This document shows, piece after piece, positions 12,401 to 22,864 of a stretch of DNA of 64,000 bases. How positions within the stretch are numbered: position 1 is the stretch's first letter; the number at the start of each line of letters is the position of its first letter. The DNA is taken from contig CM068380.1 of assembly GCA_034770075.1 (NCBI GenBank), forward strand, positions 40,375,533 to 40,439,532, given 5' to 3'. Origin of the DNA: Aralia elata. Taxonomy: Eukaryota; Streptophyta; Magnoliopsida; Apiales; Araliaceae. The notes under the pieces were generated by a model. That model worked only from the letters and a program-made list of their open reading frames with translations, was not told the origin of the DNA and searched no databases. Both the position numbers and the translations under genes were made by a program.

Positions 12401-13122
12401 AGAAATATAAGTTAACTTACAACAAATGTTTCACATATTTTTAATCAACACTTTTAACCCGTCAATAATTATTCACTATTGATATTATAGACTCACAACA
12501 CTGACAACCAGATCATTCCCAAGAAAAAGGGGCGTTCCGTACAAACGGCGCACAATTAAATAACTCATTTCTTTGACAAAATTTCTAGACGTTATCAATA
12601 ATGCTAACTAGTCTAATAATATCATATCAAATAATATGAGTTACTGTGTTGTGACAAATAATAAAAAGTACTATGCAGATGCTACTGTAACAATTATTGA
12701 ATCAAAATACTATGCAATTGCTACTTTATCAATTATTGAATCAATAATATAAAATATTATGCATCACCGTGTGCTACTATGGAATATCGCGTACTACTGT
12801 GGAATAACGCGTTTTACTGTTCTTTTTATTACTGGGTATTTCAACAGTTGCAGGTGATAATACTGTTGACAAAATATTGTCGTTTTTAGTATCCGACAAT
12901 TAGTCGTTGTGGGGCCCACCAATGTTTTGTTATTTCGGCGTTGTCGTACGTTATTGAATATAATATTCCCTGACAGAAAGAATATTTTTTGACAAAAGGA
13001 ATATTCTCCGACATATTGTTTATCAGATAATTTGCATATAACACCCTTAACTATCATTTTATCAATTAAGCACTTTACTGTTTAAAACAATAATCATAAA
13101 GAAAAATAATAAACTCTTAACC

Positions 13123-13579
13123 ATTATAAAGATTCGGAGTCTAATTGGGCAAATGTTGTGATACCCTTCCTTAACCTTGCAGTTTTAGCTGGTGGAAAGA
13201 ACTTAACCAAAACATTTTGTGCAAGATTAAGCCATGTAGAGATTGAACCTGCTGGTAGCGAATGTAACCAACTTTTCGCCTTACCACGAAGTGTGAAAGG
13301 GAAAAGTCTCAATCTGATTGCATCCTCAGAAACTCCTCTGTACCTACATCTGTCGCAAATCTCAAAAAAATTAATCAGATGCTCATTCAGATCGTCATTG
13401 GGTGAACCCCCAAACTGTACCGAACTTTGGATCATCTGTATCATGCCTGACTATATCTCAAAACTACTAGCTTGAATTGTAGGTCTTCGAATGCTAGATT
13501 GAATATCCATCACTAAAGGCATAACATAATTCTGTAATGCATTTTGTTCTTCTGCAATCATATTCTCTAAATCTTGCAT
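13123..13579 (-). pseudogene. gag N-terminal part of Athila A1
   Basis: From the ATG at 13579 the frame reads into the Athila gag core (DDLNEHLINFFEICDRC, RLRLFPFTLRGKAKSWLHSL, KFFPPAKTARLR) and stops matching within ESLY, at the Tekay junction. A single in-frame TAG occurs at 13451-13453. The homologous gag of A3 begins EEQKALRDYV after a short N-terminus, which supports this start. The missing middle of gag, about 100 codons, is absent on both sides of the Tekay element. Confidence 0.8.
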
Positions 13580-13695
13580 TATGAATCAATATCAAGAGTA
13601 CATGTAAACAAAATAAAATAAAATGTTGTGTTTAAATTAAAATCAGTTTATCGTAACTAATATTGGAAATAAAGAAAAATAATTACTAGAATTAT

Positions 13696-13713
13696 TCTCC
13701 GGCAATAGTGCCA
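13696..13713 (-). other. Primer binding site of A1 (Asp-tRNA type, mutated)
   Basis: On the minus strand the site reads TGGCACTATTGCCGGAGA, a degenerate version of TGGCGCCGTTGCCGGGGA, the complement of the 3' end of plant Asp-tRNA. It lies six bases from the LTR end. Confidence 0.75.
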
Positions 13714-14528
13714 AAAACTTGTTGAGCTAAAATCTATACTAGCAATTTACGTGAAAGTATACACGGTCCACAAGTAATATAATGTAAGTAGAGTTGTCGA
13801 TCCCACGAGAAATAATCTAATAAATTAATTAATCAATGCAATTACCAACCTTTGATTAACCTAATTTTATTTAAACGAATAATTTCAATGGATGAAATAG
13901 TAAATTAACTAACAAATATAAACTACGAATAATATCTATTAAAATTAATTATCAAGATTACAATTTCCCCCGATGAAGTTCCCAATGTTCACTCCTTATT
14001 TAATTAGTCAATTGTTGCAATTTGCTAACCAAGAATTCATAAGTATTTATCTAACTTATTCCTAAATTAAATAAGTGTCTTCATTCCTAATTAATTCACT
14101 ATATTCCTATGTGAATAATTAACAATGACGTCATAATCACCAATTCTTATACAAGTTCATGCGACAATTAGGTATATTCCTATCCCTCTTGCAAATTAGA
14201 TATTCACTCCTTAGAAGAATAAATCTAACACATGTATCATATTCCACACTCAATCTAGAATCAACGTTACCATATCATCTAGATCACTAGATTAATTGTA
14301 GTCCACACAATTATTAAATGAAATACAAAATATAATAAACAATTTTGCATACAATTGATCATAATCAAATAGAGAATAAATTAATTAAATCCAATTATCG
14401 GGTTCCATTGCAATCTTGAATAAGAATTTAGTTCATGAATAAGAAAAAGGGAAACATCACATTATAGATCATCATTTTAAAGTATAAGAGTCTAAAAGAA
14501 GGGTAAGAGAAAGAATCTATAGCACAGT

Positions 14529-15108
14529 TGTTAGGTTTGTATATAACGCAAGCATGCAATCAAATTACAAAAATAGGGCGGAAGCGTGATAAAACGGATT
14601 TTAAAATTTTTCATACAAACCATCACCATGATCTTTCCTTGTGTTCAATTATCAATTAACGAAAGAGATAGAGATAGAGAATTATACCCTCGTGAATCAA
14701 AGCTTCCTCGAGTACAAGTTCACCTCCAATTCCTTCGCGTTCTCCTTGAATTCCACCAACTAAATTACTTCGCTTGATCAACGTTAGCCACTCAAGTGTT
14801 TGGCCTCTAGAGGTGATCCACCAAGGAAGAATAGTTGTTCAAGAAGATGGGTGTTGGCAAAACCCTAGTTTCTATCTCTATAAAAATTGCAAGTACTGTC
14901 CACAATCTAATGCAAGAGTATGTAACCCTAATCTATGATAAGACTCCTCTTATTTATAGATGTAGGAATAACCCTTCCCTAAACTATTTAGGATGAGAGT
15001 TTCTATTATAATTAAACTCATTTAATTAATTATGCTCCTAATCCAATTAGGAATTCATGTGAGAGTACTTCTATTAATTAATTCTCAATCCCTATTAGGA
15101 ATTAAATA

Positions 15109-15139
<31 letters not shown>

Positions 15140-16312
15140 GACTCCTCTTATTAATTTATATTTAATATTTTCAAAATAATAAATAATAAATATTAAGCTA
15201 TTTAATTTATTCTATCTCCATAGACTAAACTAAATACACTTAACTTATTATTACAATTATGTCATTTACTTCTTAAATAAATATTTTTCCTTTTACGGTG
15301 TGACCCTTTAGGTTCTCCATATTAAACCGGTTGTGAATAAATCAATTAGAACAATTCTAATTATATTTAAATAAATAAATTAAACTATTTAATTCATTTA
15401 AATAAATAATATTTATTCTACAATAAGAGTAAGCCTCCTTAGCCATCAACGACTTTCCAAATAATATAGATTTCAACATTAATCACAAAAGAACCTTTCA
15501 GTGAATAGTTACCATACAATTTAATCCTTCTACCATACAATGTCCCAATTAAATATAAGACATAGATTTACTATCAAGTCTTATTTTATTTAATTATATG
15601 TATTTCGATTCTCAAATGCACAACTCTAAATAATGTAAATTAGAAACTCTTTTCTAATTTTATTATATCTTGGCCAAGGACTACTGAGTTGTCATTTATC
15701 GAATCACATAGGACATTCACAGTTTTTACTAGACGAGGTAGATTATTTGTTGATCATTCACCTATCTCCATGTATAACTTATTATACCCAATCATACCCT
15801 TTGATATACCCTAAAGGTCTTAAGGGACATGTCAAAGTATAACTCATCATACACAAGATACTATGATGATCTCAAATCCAAGGATCACTTGTATTACTAT
15901 CACTAGAAGAATTCCTATTAACAGCCGAGTAAAACTCTATTAGGTATTCCTTAGCGAGCTACGTTCAGTGTACTTATTCTCCAACAAGTACCTACATACT
16001 TGCTTTAGTGTCTCCACACAAATGATTATGAGATCAATCATCCTCTTCCTAAGAGCAAGCAATGTATGTACTAATCTATCCGAATTCACTAATCCCCTTT
16101 TTAGTAATCCAACGATTAGGAACGATTTTAGTTTGTGAGCTATCTAGAATTTAGATCTCATTAGCATGATCACCATCATGATTCTAAAAGCATTGCTCAA
16201 AACTATGGGTTTATCACATTTAATATAACAGCACTATGTAGATAATGTAAAATGTCTTTTAAGAAAATCAATTCTTTTATTAATAAATGAATAAGATTAC
16301 AAAGTATATGCT
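14529..16312 (-). repeat. Probable Ty1/copia solo LTR inside the A1 LTR
   Basis: The segment begins TGTTAGGTTTGTATATAACGC, contains GGGCGGAAGCGTGATAAAA near that end, and has no match in the A2 or A3 LTRs, which are continuous across this point. A TATA box for minus-strand transcription lies at 14951-14959 (CTATAAATA). The GCGGAAGCG word and overall style resemble long copia LTRs. I found no clear target duplication, and the right boundary (about 16312) is approximate. Confidence 0.45.
15106..15139. repeat. (TAA)n microsatellite
   Basis: About eleven tandem TAA units lie within the probable copia LTR. Confidence 0.9.
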
Positions 16313-17190
16313 ACATCATATCAAATATGATTGGCTTGTGTGCATACTACTTTCAACAGCTTCCGCTAAAACACTCCAGATCTTGATCTTCCGTCTTGTT
16401 CCTCTTTTCTCCAAAGATAACTGATGAATAATGCTTGCCTCCTCTCTCTTACTAACACTAGATATGTTCTCCCCCTCTGCAAACCAAATTTTATGTGTAT
16501 TTATAGCCTCTATATAGTTTGGTAAATATATAATCCAATGAGGAATTAATATGGCAAGTCCCAAGTCAATTAGAAGTGAAAAAATCAGCAAAATCCGCTC
16601 CAGCACGCGACTAGGCCACGGCTCACCTTCTTAGCGCCGCAGATTTCTCCCCTGCGTCGTAGCTCACCTATAGCAGTGCCACAACGCTCACTCTTTTGTT
16701 TGTAAAAAATTTTGTTAGCTTCGATTTGACAGGTGGCTCGTCCCGTAACTCTTCCCGAATAAAAAGTTATGGTCATTTTAAGCTCACTAGTCCGAATAAG
16801 ACTCCAACTCCCACTAGCTTTACTTTGACACACTGTTTGGAGATCCAAACGCACTTGGATTTTTGCAAACCATACCTTTCTGGAAATCTTAAGACGTTTT
16901 CTACAACTTTATGAAGACCATGTTCTCATTTCAAAATTCTAACACTATCCAATCCTCCATTGAAGCTCCGAAAGGCAATCTTCCTAAAAGCTAAAAATTG
17001 CAATGCTTCTCCAAATTGACTAAAATACAACCAAATAGCTCTAATTTAGCTAAAATACAACCAAATGGCTTCCAAATTCATTTCCTACATAAAAATATAA
17101 AAACACATAAAAATGAATAGAAAATACTCAAAAACTCACAAATTATCAAGTTAAATGTACTCAATTTATAGGTATAAAACCCACTTATCA

Positions 17191-17628
17191 CGCTGCTGCG
17201 CACGCATGGCTGCGCAGTTGCGCAGCTTAGTACAAAAATGAAGCGATGCTGCGCATAATCCAGGAGCTGTTACGCATGGTATGCAGGAACCTCAAATCTG
17301 CCAAACACTATTACACCTTCACTTCGCGCTGTTGCGCTTGATCCAGGCGCCGCTGCGCTAAATGTTCTATTTTCAGGGCATGTGCGCATTTGTGCTGGTT
17401 TTGGCCCTCGGTGTTCAAAGCTTTGACATTCCTTCAACTCTCAATCTCCTAATTACTTGGTACCTGAAATTTTCTAACACTTATTACTAACTGATACAAT
17501 GAATAACTTAATAATTCAAAGAACATCTAACTACATGCAACCAACTAATATTTATTGAAATTAAAAACTAGATACAATAAAATGAATTAAAAATTAACAT
17601 GCAAACTAATAATTCTTAAAACACTTGG
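17191..17628 (-). other. 3' noncoding region of A2 with GC-rich repeats
   Basis: No gene is visible. At 17191-17365 GCTGCGCA and GCGCAGC words are repeated and can fold into short GC hairpins. In A3 the matching place between the GGGTTGCCTCCCA motif and the extra ORF also holds GC-rich repeats (43264-43410), with a different core sequence. The rest is AT-rich. Confidence 0.55.
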
Positions 17629-18680
17629 GTTGCCTCCCAGTAACGCTTGGTTTATCGTCATCAGCTTGACTTCTTCAATTTTGCTATTCAATTCCTCTTC
17701 GAAAAGTGATTGATCCCCCATCCGCCAGTAACAATGTGACATTTGAGGGCTTAACTTTTGCAAGTATCCCTGTTTCAAAGGTTCCTAGCTCCTTCTTTGT
17801 AGATAAAATGTCTTTCAAGCATGCTATGTAACTAGGACTTTGATCCAATGATTCCACGGGCAGAATTTTGATGGGAAGCTGCTGAAATTCCTCCGTAAAC
17901 TTAGGAACTTGACTATCTAGCTCCCGTTCTTGATTATGTTGCGGAGAAGGTACAGGGGTCACAATAAGAATATGATTCCTTGCATCAGGACTCAAATCAG
18001 AATCTTCTATTTCCTTCTTTACCGATTCCTCGCTCTTTACCTTCTCATTTTCAGCGTCATCATCATTTTCCATGGCAGTATGTAGCATTAATGTGGATCC
18101 TTTATCATTCTCAAAAACCATGCCGCTTGGTAACTCACCTTCAGGGTGATTGTTATTGGCGTTGACAAACTATCGCATTTAGTTTTCGAGATTCCGCATC
18201 AATGCATCCTGTTTATTCATCCTTTCCTCAGCCAAAGCTATGTACTTGGAGATAAGTTCTTCAAATTTTAACTCCCTTTTCCTGTCAAGGAGAAGCATGA
18301 TCCTGAACTTCCGGATGGTATGTTTGGCATGGAGCAAAGGTTTGAACTTAATTGGTATCGCTCCTAAGACAATTCGGATGATTCCCCCAATCATTATTGT
18401 AACTGCTGTGATAGACGTACTTGTTGGGGTAGTCGTCGAAGTTGCCACCATACGGTATTGATTCGGAACTGAAGGCGCACTGATGGCTTGGATGGTTTCC
18501 ATTACAAATTCCACAAATCACCAACGCATTCTGAATATGTTGCGCCTCAAAGGCGTCCATCTTCTTTGTCAGTGTCGCTATCTATGCAGCCAATGCAGAA
18601 AATGCATCGAATTCATTAATCCCTACTGCTTTCGGCTGATTTATCTTTGCCTTAGACCACTGATCATTATAAAATGCCAT
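17629..18680 (-). pseudogene. A2 gag zinc-knuckle and protease remnant
   Basis: From the ATG at 18680 the frame begins at a point that corresponds to residue 240 or so of A3 gag (QWSKAKINQPKAVG), so the capsid core is missing. An in-frame TAG follows near ALAA. The zinc knuckle CGICNGNHPSHQC (C-x2-C-x3-H-x4-C) is intact. After a frameshift near 18350, the piece 17684-18121 gives the acidic linker, then SLDQSPSYIACLKDILS and LLLADGGSITFRRGIE. The segment carrying the protease active site DLGAS has been removed. The remnant ends where the reading becomes ALLGGNP at the GGGTTGCCTCCCA motif. Confidence 0.7.
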
Positions 18681-18795
18681 GGTTTCTTGTACCTGTGTAT
18701 CTTAGAAAAACATAATTAAAACAAAAATAAAAAGAAACGTTTAAACTAAAACCAAATCAACGCAAACTAATATTGGAACAATAATTATTAACTAT

Positions 18796-18813
18796 TCCCC
18801 ACTAACAACGCCA
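18796..18813 (-). other. Primer binding site of A2 (Asp-tRNA type)
   Basis: The minus strand reads TGGCGTTGTTAGTGGGGA, a degenerate match to TGGCGCCGTTGCCGGGGA, six bases from the LTR. Confidence 0.75.
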
Positions 18814-18819
18814 AAAACT

Positions 18820-20256
18820 TGTTGGGCTAAATCTATACTTAGCAATTTCACATGCAAGTATACACAGTCCACAAGTAATATAATGATAAGAGAGTTGTCG
18901 ATCGCACGAGAAATAGTAACAATTTATTACTCCAACTACTAATTCTTAATCGACTCAATTTTATTTAAACAATCGGAAACAGAAAATTAACTAACGAACT
19001 AAGATATTAACATATTAAAAGAATAAGATTACAATTTCCCCCAATGGTTCAATCAAATCTCTTCACTCTCTCTTTAACCAGTTAACTATGTTGATTTGTC
19101 AACAGAGAATTCAGAAGTTTTTATAAAATTCTTTTCCAAGAATGATATAAAAATATTCATTCTAATCAATCTACTATATTCCTATGTAAGTTAATTAAAA
19201 ATAAATTAATTAGCATCAATTCTCAAATCAAGTTGTGTGGGGCATATAGGTATCCTATCCTATATACAAATTAAGTATTTGTCCTAAGAAAAACATATAA
19301 TCACATGTTATCACAATCAGATCTAATCCTAGAGTCCATCTTCCGATTTCATTTAAGATTTATCAGATAATTGGTAGCTAAGAAATTATTAAATTAACAC
19401 ATATGATAAACAAATCATGCATAATCAACATAATCAAGAGAGAGAATAAATTCATTCAAGCTACCCAATGAGTTCCATTGCAATCTTAACTAAACAATTA
19501 GTTCATATTAAATAATAAAATAAATAACACAATAAAATTAAAAAACACCTTAAAGTACAAGAGATAAAATTAAGAGTGAAGAATGAACTCTGTCAAAGCC
19601 CAACTTTGCTCCTTCCTTCCATCCTTGAAACTTTCAAGTGCCTCTCATTATTTTCTCACTACTCTCTCTTCTTTTTTAACCCTAATTTTATGTATATATA
19701 ATAAGTCTCCAACCCTGGTAGACTTTGTAACTCATTAGTCCTCATTTGGTAAGTGTCCACATGAAACAGGAAGACAATCAGCAAAACAACTCCTCATCTA
19801 GCCGCACACATGCAATTCATGCGCCTGCAGACTTGCCTAGAGCGTCGTGGCTCTCGACTTTAACAAAGGGCAGCGCCGCGGCTCTTAAGCTCGAGCGCCG
19901 CGACTTAAAACTTTCTGCTAATTCTCTTGTCTTCCCTTACGCGCCCGTTTGATCCCCCAAATCAATGTCATGCCTAGCTACTCGCCACAACACTACATAT
20001 GCACAAATTAGCCCCTCATGGCCATGTCTCCTTGCACATGATCGAACGCTGACCATGCTTAAACCACTTTTACTTCAATTGTGCATGGAAACTACCGTAA
20101 TCCTACTGCAAAAGTGACATTATCACATAATCTTCTTCTAAAAGCTAATCCTGCAAAAACATAATAAAACAAATAAAAAGCTACATAATAAACCCAAAAA
20201 CAGGCAATATCATCAAGTCAAATGTACTAAAATCATGATATAAAAACCACTCATCA
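18820..20256 (-). repeat. 5' LTR of Athila A2
   Basis: The plus strand starts TGTTGGGCTAAATC and ends AAAAACCACTCATCA, 1437 bp. It shares order and short words with the A1 and A3 LTRs, including CAAGTATACAC, GAGTTCCATTGCAATCTTA and a GC-rich block (19840-19905 with GCAGCGCCGCGG). A TATA-like stretch for minus-strand transcription is at about 19690-19703. Confidence 0.8.
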
Positions 20257-21348
20257 CAGTGCTCGGATCCAACATAGAAGTAGTATAACCTCACTCTCTT
20301 TGTTTCTCTTCTTGAGTTAAAAGATCATATGCATGACTTAAATCTAGCAATGGTTGCATATTTGTCCTCTAATATTTGTAAAACTTTCATTCAATCCAAT
20401 AAGAAATTGAGTAACATTTTGAATCTTGTCATACTCTTCCATTTTCTTAATAGCTCCACAATTACAGTTGCAAGTACACTTAGGTAACCCAACCAAATTA
20501 ACATGTTCATCATACAGTCCTCTAAATTTGATAAAGTAGGCAGCTATAGTCATGGAACCCTAAGTAAGATAGGATAGATCCTTCTCCACTTGATACATTT
20601 TAGGTATGTTACTTTGTGTGAACCTAGTTTGTAAATCCTCCCAAATTTCCTGTGAGTAGGGGTGTAAATGAACCAAGTCGAGTCAAGTATTGAGTTGTTC
20701 AGATTTGTCTCATAAAATTTATTGAGTATGAAATAAAGTTTGATTAAGGCTCGTTTAGCTATCGAGTCTAGCACGATCTCGAATCGAGCCCGAGCAGTTT
20801 GAACTTTTTGAGCGAATATGATCCGAGTATCAATAGAAAATTACAATTTGAAAAGATTCGAGTAATTTATCGAATTTTAAAATTTGCTCATATTTGAATC
20901 GTTTATATTTCGAGTCAAACTCGAATCGAACTTTTAGACGAATGGGTACAAATCAAGTCTGAAACTGTTTGATTCATTTTACAGCTTACGTGTGAGTGCT
21001 GAGATAGACAATACTATATCTAATTTCTGGTGAAATAGAATTAAGTAACCCGGAAGTAACCATGTCACTATGCCTATTCTATAGATTCAAATAGGCAGAG
21101 TTTGGATTGGGTTTAACACACGTTCCATTTATCATCCCCAAATTGATTTTAGCAGATAAAACTATGGTTACGGCTCTCTTCCATTGATTAAAATTCTCTC
21201 CAGCGAGAGCTTGATTTACCAGATTCAATCCTGGATGATCATTAGGATGCAAATACAACAAATGAAAGGGACCCAATTGTATAGTTGTGATTGTTTCATA
21301 GGGATCAGGATCATTAGGAAAAGGAGGTATTTCATGATTTCCAGTCAC
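20257..21348 (-). pseudogene. Copia gag, split by a MITE and truncated
   Basis: From 21348 the protein reads as the N-terminal copia gag domain (LLYLHPNDHPGLNLVNQ, WKRAVTIVLSAKINLG). It is interrupted at 20990 by the MITE and resumes at about 20650 with QEIWEDLQTRF and the UBN2-type gag core (PLPKCTC-like GLPKCTCNCNC, VTQFLIGLNESFTNIRGQI). A TAG stop lies just before GSMTIAAY (about 20556). It ends at 20257, where A2 begins. In intact elements this protein builds the particle. Confidence 0.75.
20658..20990. mobile_element. Small non-autonomous DNA transposon, hAT-like
   Basis: A 333-bp insert in the copia gag is flanked by TGTGAGT at 20651-20657 and 20991-20997; counting the next base gives TGTGAGTA versus TGTGAGTG. 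The left end reads AGGGGTGTAAATG and the right end TTTTACAGC, a decayed inverted pair. An 8-bp duplication fits hAT. The interior carries many CTCGAATCGAG-type words. Confidence 0.6.
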
Positions 21349-21614
21349 TATGGTTGATGTACTGGCATCTTGCTAATTATCAAACAAACAATTCAAAAAA
21401 AAAAAATCTCAGCAGAACAGATCTGAAAGTCTTCAAAGACAAAAGCAGAATCAAAACAGAAGATGATGACCAATTCAAATTCTATCAATCACAGAAATAA
21501 GAGTTAATCATGCACAAGATATAAAGAAGAAAAACCTGAAGAACATATGCTCAAATATCCAGAGAAATTAAGCTCTGATTATAGAAAAGAAGTGATGAAA
21601 ACCCAAACCATTGT

Positions 21615-21627
21615 GGCTCTGATACCA
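21615..21627 (-). other. Primer binding site of the copia fragment
   Basis: The minus strand reads TGGTATCAGAGCC immediately after the LTR end, the standard initiator Met-tRNA complement. Confidence 0.85.
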
Positions 21628-21797
21628 TGTTATAAACTGATATTGAGAGAAAATGAAGAAGTATATTCAGATCATCTCAAAATCTTCAAACCAACTATTA
21701 TAACTTTATCTTGTATTTATAGTAAGATAATAGGTTATAAACAAAGCTACTTGCTATTTACAGAAAATGCCACTTAACTAACTCCTAACTACCAACA
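21628..21797 (-). repeat. 5' LTR of the copia fragment
   Basis: The plus strand starts TGTTATAAACTG and ends ACTACCAACA, 170 bp with TG...CA ends, directly beside the primer site. I did not find a partner LTR in the window. Confidence 0.7.
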
Positions 21798-22864
21798 ATT
21801 GGACTTGTTGTTTTAATCCTCTGCGCCATCATGAGACTGTGATTTAATCAGATTGTGAGCTAGCCTTGATGTTAGTGACTAGCATTGAGAGGATACCTCA
21901 GTAATAGTCTCTTTTTCATGTTTATGTTCATTTATGTTGCTTTCATCAATGCGGAAAAGATATATAGTATTGTGTTGAACTGTTCGAATATCTGGAATAT
22001 CTCTATTAGGTTCTCTTTTCTAAAAAGGAGAAATGTATTATAAAAAAAAAACTTTTGGAAAATTTACGAATATTAAGGTTATATTTTTATTAAATATATG
22101 CTCATAAAAACAATAAGTTAATTTGTTTAGCAATTTTGTGTGATAATGAAATCATGATAACAAAGTTTAAGATATTGTAAGTGAACTCTTTTTGTGAAAC
22201 AAAAAGAATTGCAAATAGAACTATTTTTGTTAAATAGATGGAGTAATTATTTTTTCAAAGAGAAAATATAGAACAAAATTACAGCCTTTCAATATTTGTA
22301 AAGTTTGCAAAGGACTCTTTTTGTGAAAACTAGCATTGAGGATCTTGTTACTGAAACTACAAAATATGAATCAATATGGTGTTACTAAAACTTCAACCAT
22401 GAATTATGTAGTCACTAATGTACCCCAATCCTCTCCAACTCCAATCAATTATTTGACAATCTCATGCAGATATTAATGTGAAAATCCAAATTCTGAAACT
22501 AAGACTCATCAGGAGAACATTGGGAGAAGACATAGATGACCACATTTATAATACAAAGACATGGCTTGAATTACCAATTACCAAAAACAATGGAATTTCA
22601 ATTTCAGTAAAAAGAAATATGCTCATTCAGTAACTTTTTCCAAATTCTACAGAATAAGCACAAGCAAAGGGCAATGCATAATCCTCTCCAGAAAAGGAAT
22701 CTGATTAAGCTTCCAATCTTGCACCTTGTCTCTTTGTTTCCGTGGAGAGAAGTGACGATTATCAAAGTACACGGCAAACAACAAAATTGAAGTTTCTATG
22801 AAAAATCGGACCTGCTTACATGGTGATTCTTGATTGTTCTACAATATCTGGAAACGAAACAACT
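21798..22864. other. Intergenic and uL15m 3' flank
   Basis: No open frame or recognisable element stands out. The part closest to 22865 is expected to include the 3' untranslated region of uL15m; its end cannot be placed from sequence alone. Confidence 0.5.

Larger units (their letters stand above)
2784..13119 (-). mobile_element. Tekay-like chromovirus (Ty3/gypsy), degenerate, with two LTRs
   Basis: Two direct repeats, 2784-5569 and 10423-13119, bound minus-strand gag, protease, reverse transcriptase, RNase H, integrase and chromodomain remnants. The domain order, gag sequence style, roughly 2.8-kb LTRs and C-terminal chromodomain fit the Tekay/Del chromovirus lineage. A Met-tRNA-type primer site lies next to the right LTR and a purine tract next to the left one. 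The element interrupts the gag of Athila A1: the A1 gag N-terminal part is at 13123 and its zinc-knuckle part ends at 2783. I see no target duplication. About 23 bp of the right LTR end and roughly 300 bp of A1 gag are missing at the junction. Confidence 0.85.
10423..13119 (-). repeat. 5' LTR of the Tekay-like element, outer end truncated
   Basis: It aligns with 2784-5569 but stops matching after ACTCTTA at 13119. The last 23 or so bases, including the expected CTTACA terminus, are replaced by Athila A1 gag sequence. It carries the promoter for the minus-strand transcript (TATA at 12074-12083), two GTGGGTCCCAC motifs, the tandem 72-bp repeat array (about 11537-11822) and the leader hairpins (about 10916-11120). 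Confidence 0.85.
13120..17190 (-). mobile_element. Athila-like element A1, right part (gag start, primer site, 5' LTR)
   Basis: This is the upstream half of A1, continued at 1-2783. It contains the gag N-terminal coding remnant, the Asp-tRNA primer site and a 5' LTR interrupted by a probable copia LTR. The right LTR end is directly followed, with no purine tract, by the 3' noncoding part of another Athila-type element (A2). A1 therefore appears to have inserted into A2. Its other target-site copy would lie left of the window. Confidence 0.75.
13720..17190 (-). repeat. 5' LTR of Athila A1, interrupted by a probable copia LTR
   Basis: The plus strand starts TGTTGAGCTAAAATC and ends AAACCCACTTATCA. 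The edges align with the LTRs of A2 (18820-20256) and A3, sharing CAAGTATACAC/GCGGTCCACAAGTAATATAA near the start and GGTATAAAACCCAC near the end. Removing the insert at about 14529-16312 leaves roughly 1.7 kb, a normal Athila LTR length. A TATA motif for minus-strand transcription is at 16497-16506. A GC-rich block with GCGCCGCAG-type words lies near 16605-16690, matching the position of GC-rich hairpins in the A3 LTR. Confidence 0.75.
17191..20256 (-). mobile_element. Athila-like element A2, pol-deleted, right part
   Basis: Reading leftwards, it has a 5' LTR (18820-20256), a primer site, a short coding remnant with only the gag zinc-knuckle region and a protease missing its active site, and then 3' noncoding sequence with the motif GGGTTGCCTCCCA (17630-17642). 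It is cut off at 17190 by the inserted element A1, so its 3' LTR lies outside the window. It interrupts a copia gag at 20257. Like A1 it lacks reverse transcriptase, RNase H and integrase. Confidence 0.75.
20257..21797 (-). mobile_element. Ty1/copia fragment (5' LTR, primer site and gag)
   Basis: A 170-bp LTR (21628-21797), a Met-tRNA primer site and an interrupted copia gag remain. The left part is lost at the A2 insertion point at 20257. A small hAT-like MITE (20658-20990) splits the gag. Confidence 0.75.

Noticed and set aside
14529..16312. Target duplication for the probable copia LTR
   Set aside because: No matching 5-bp repeat was found at the ends I tested, so the boundaries and class stay tentative.
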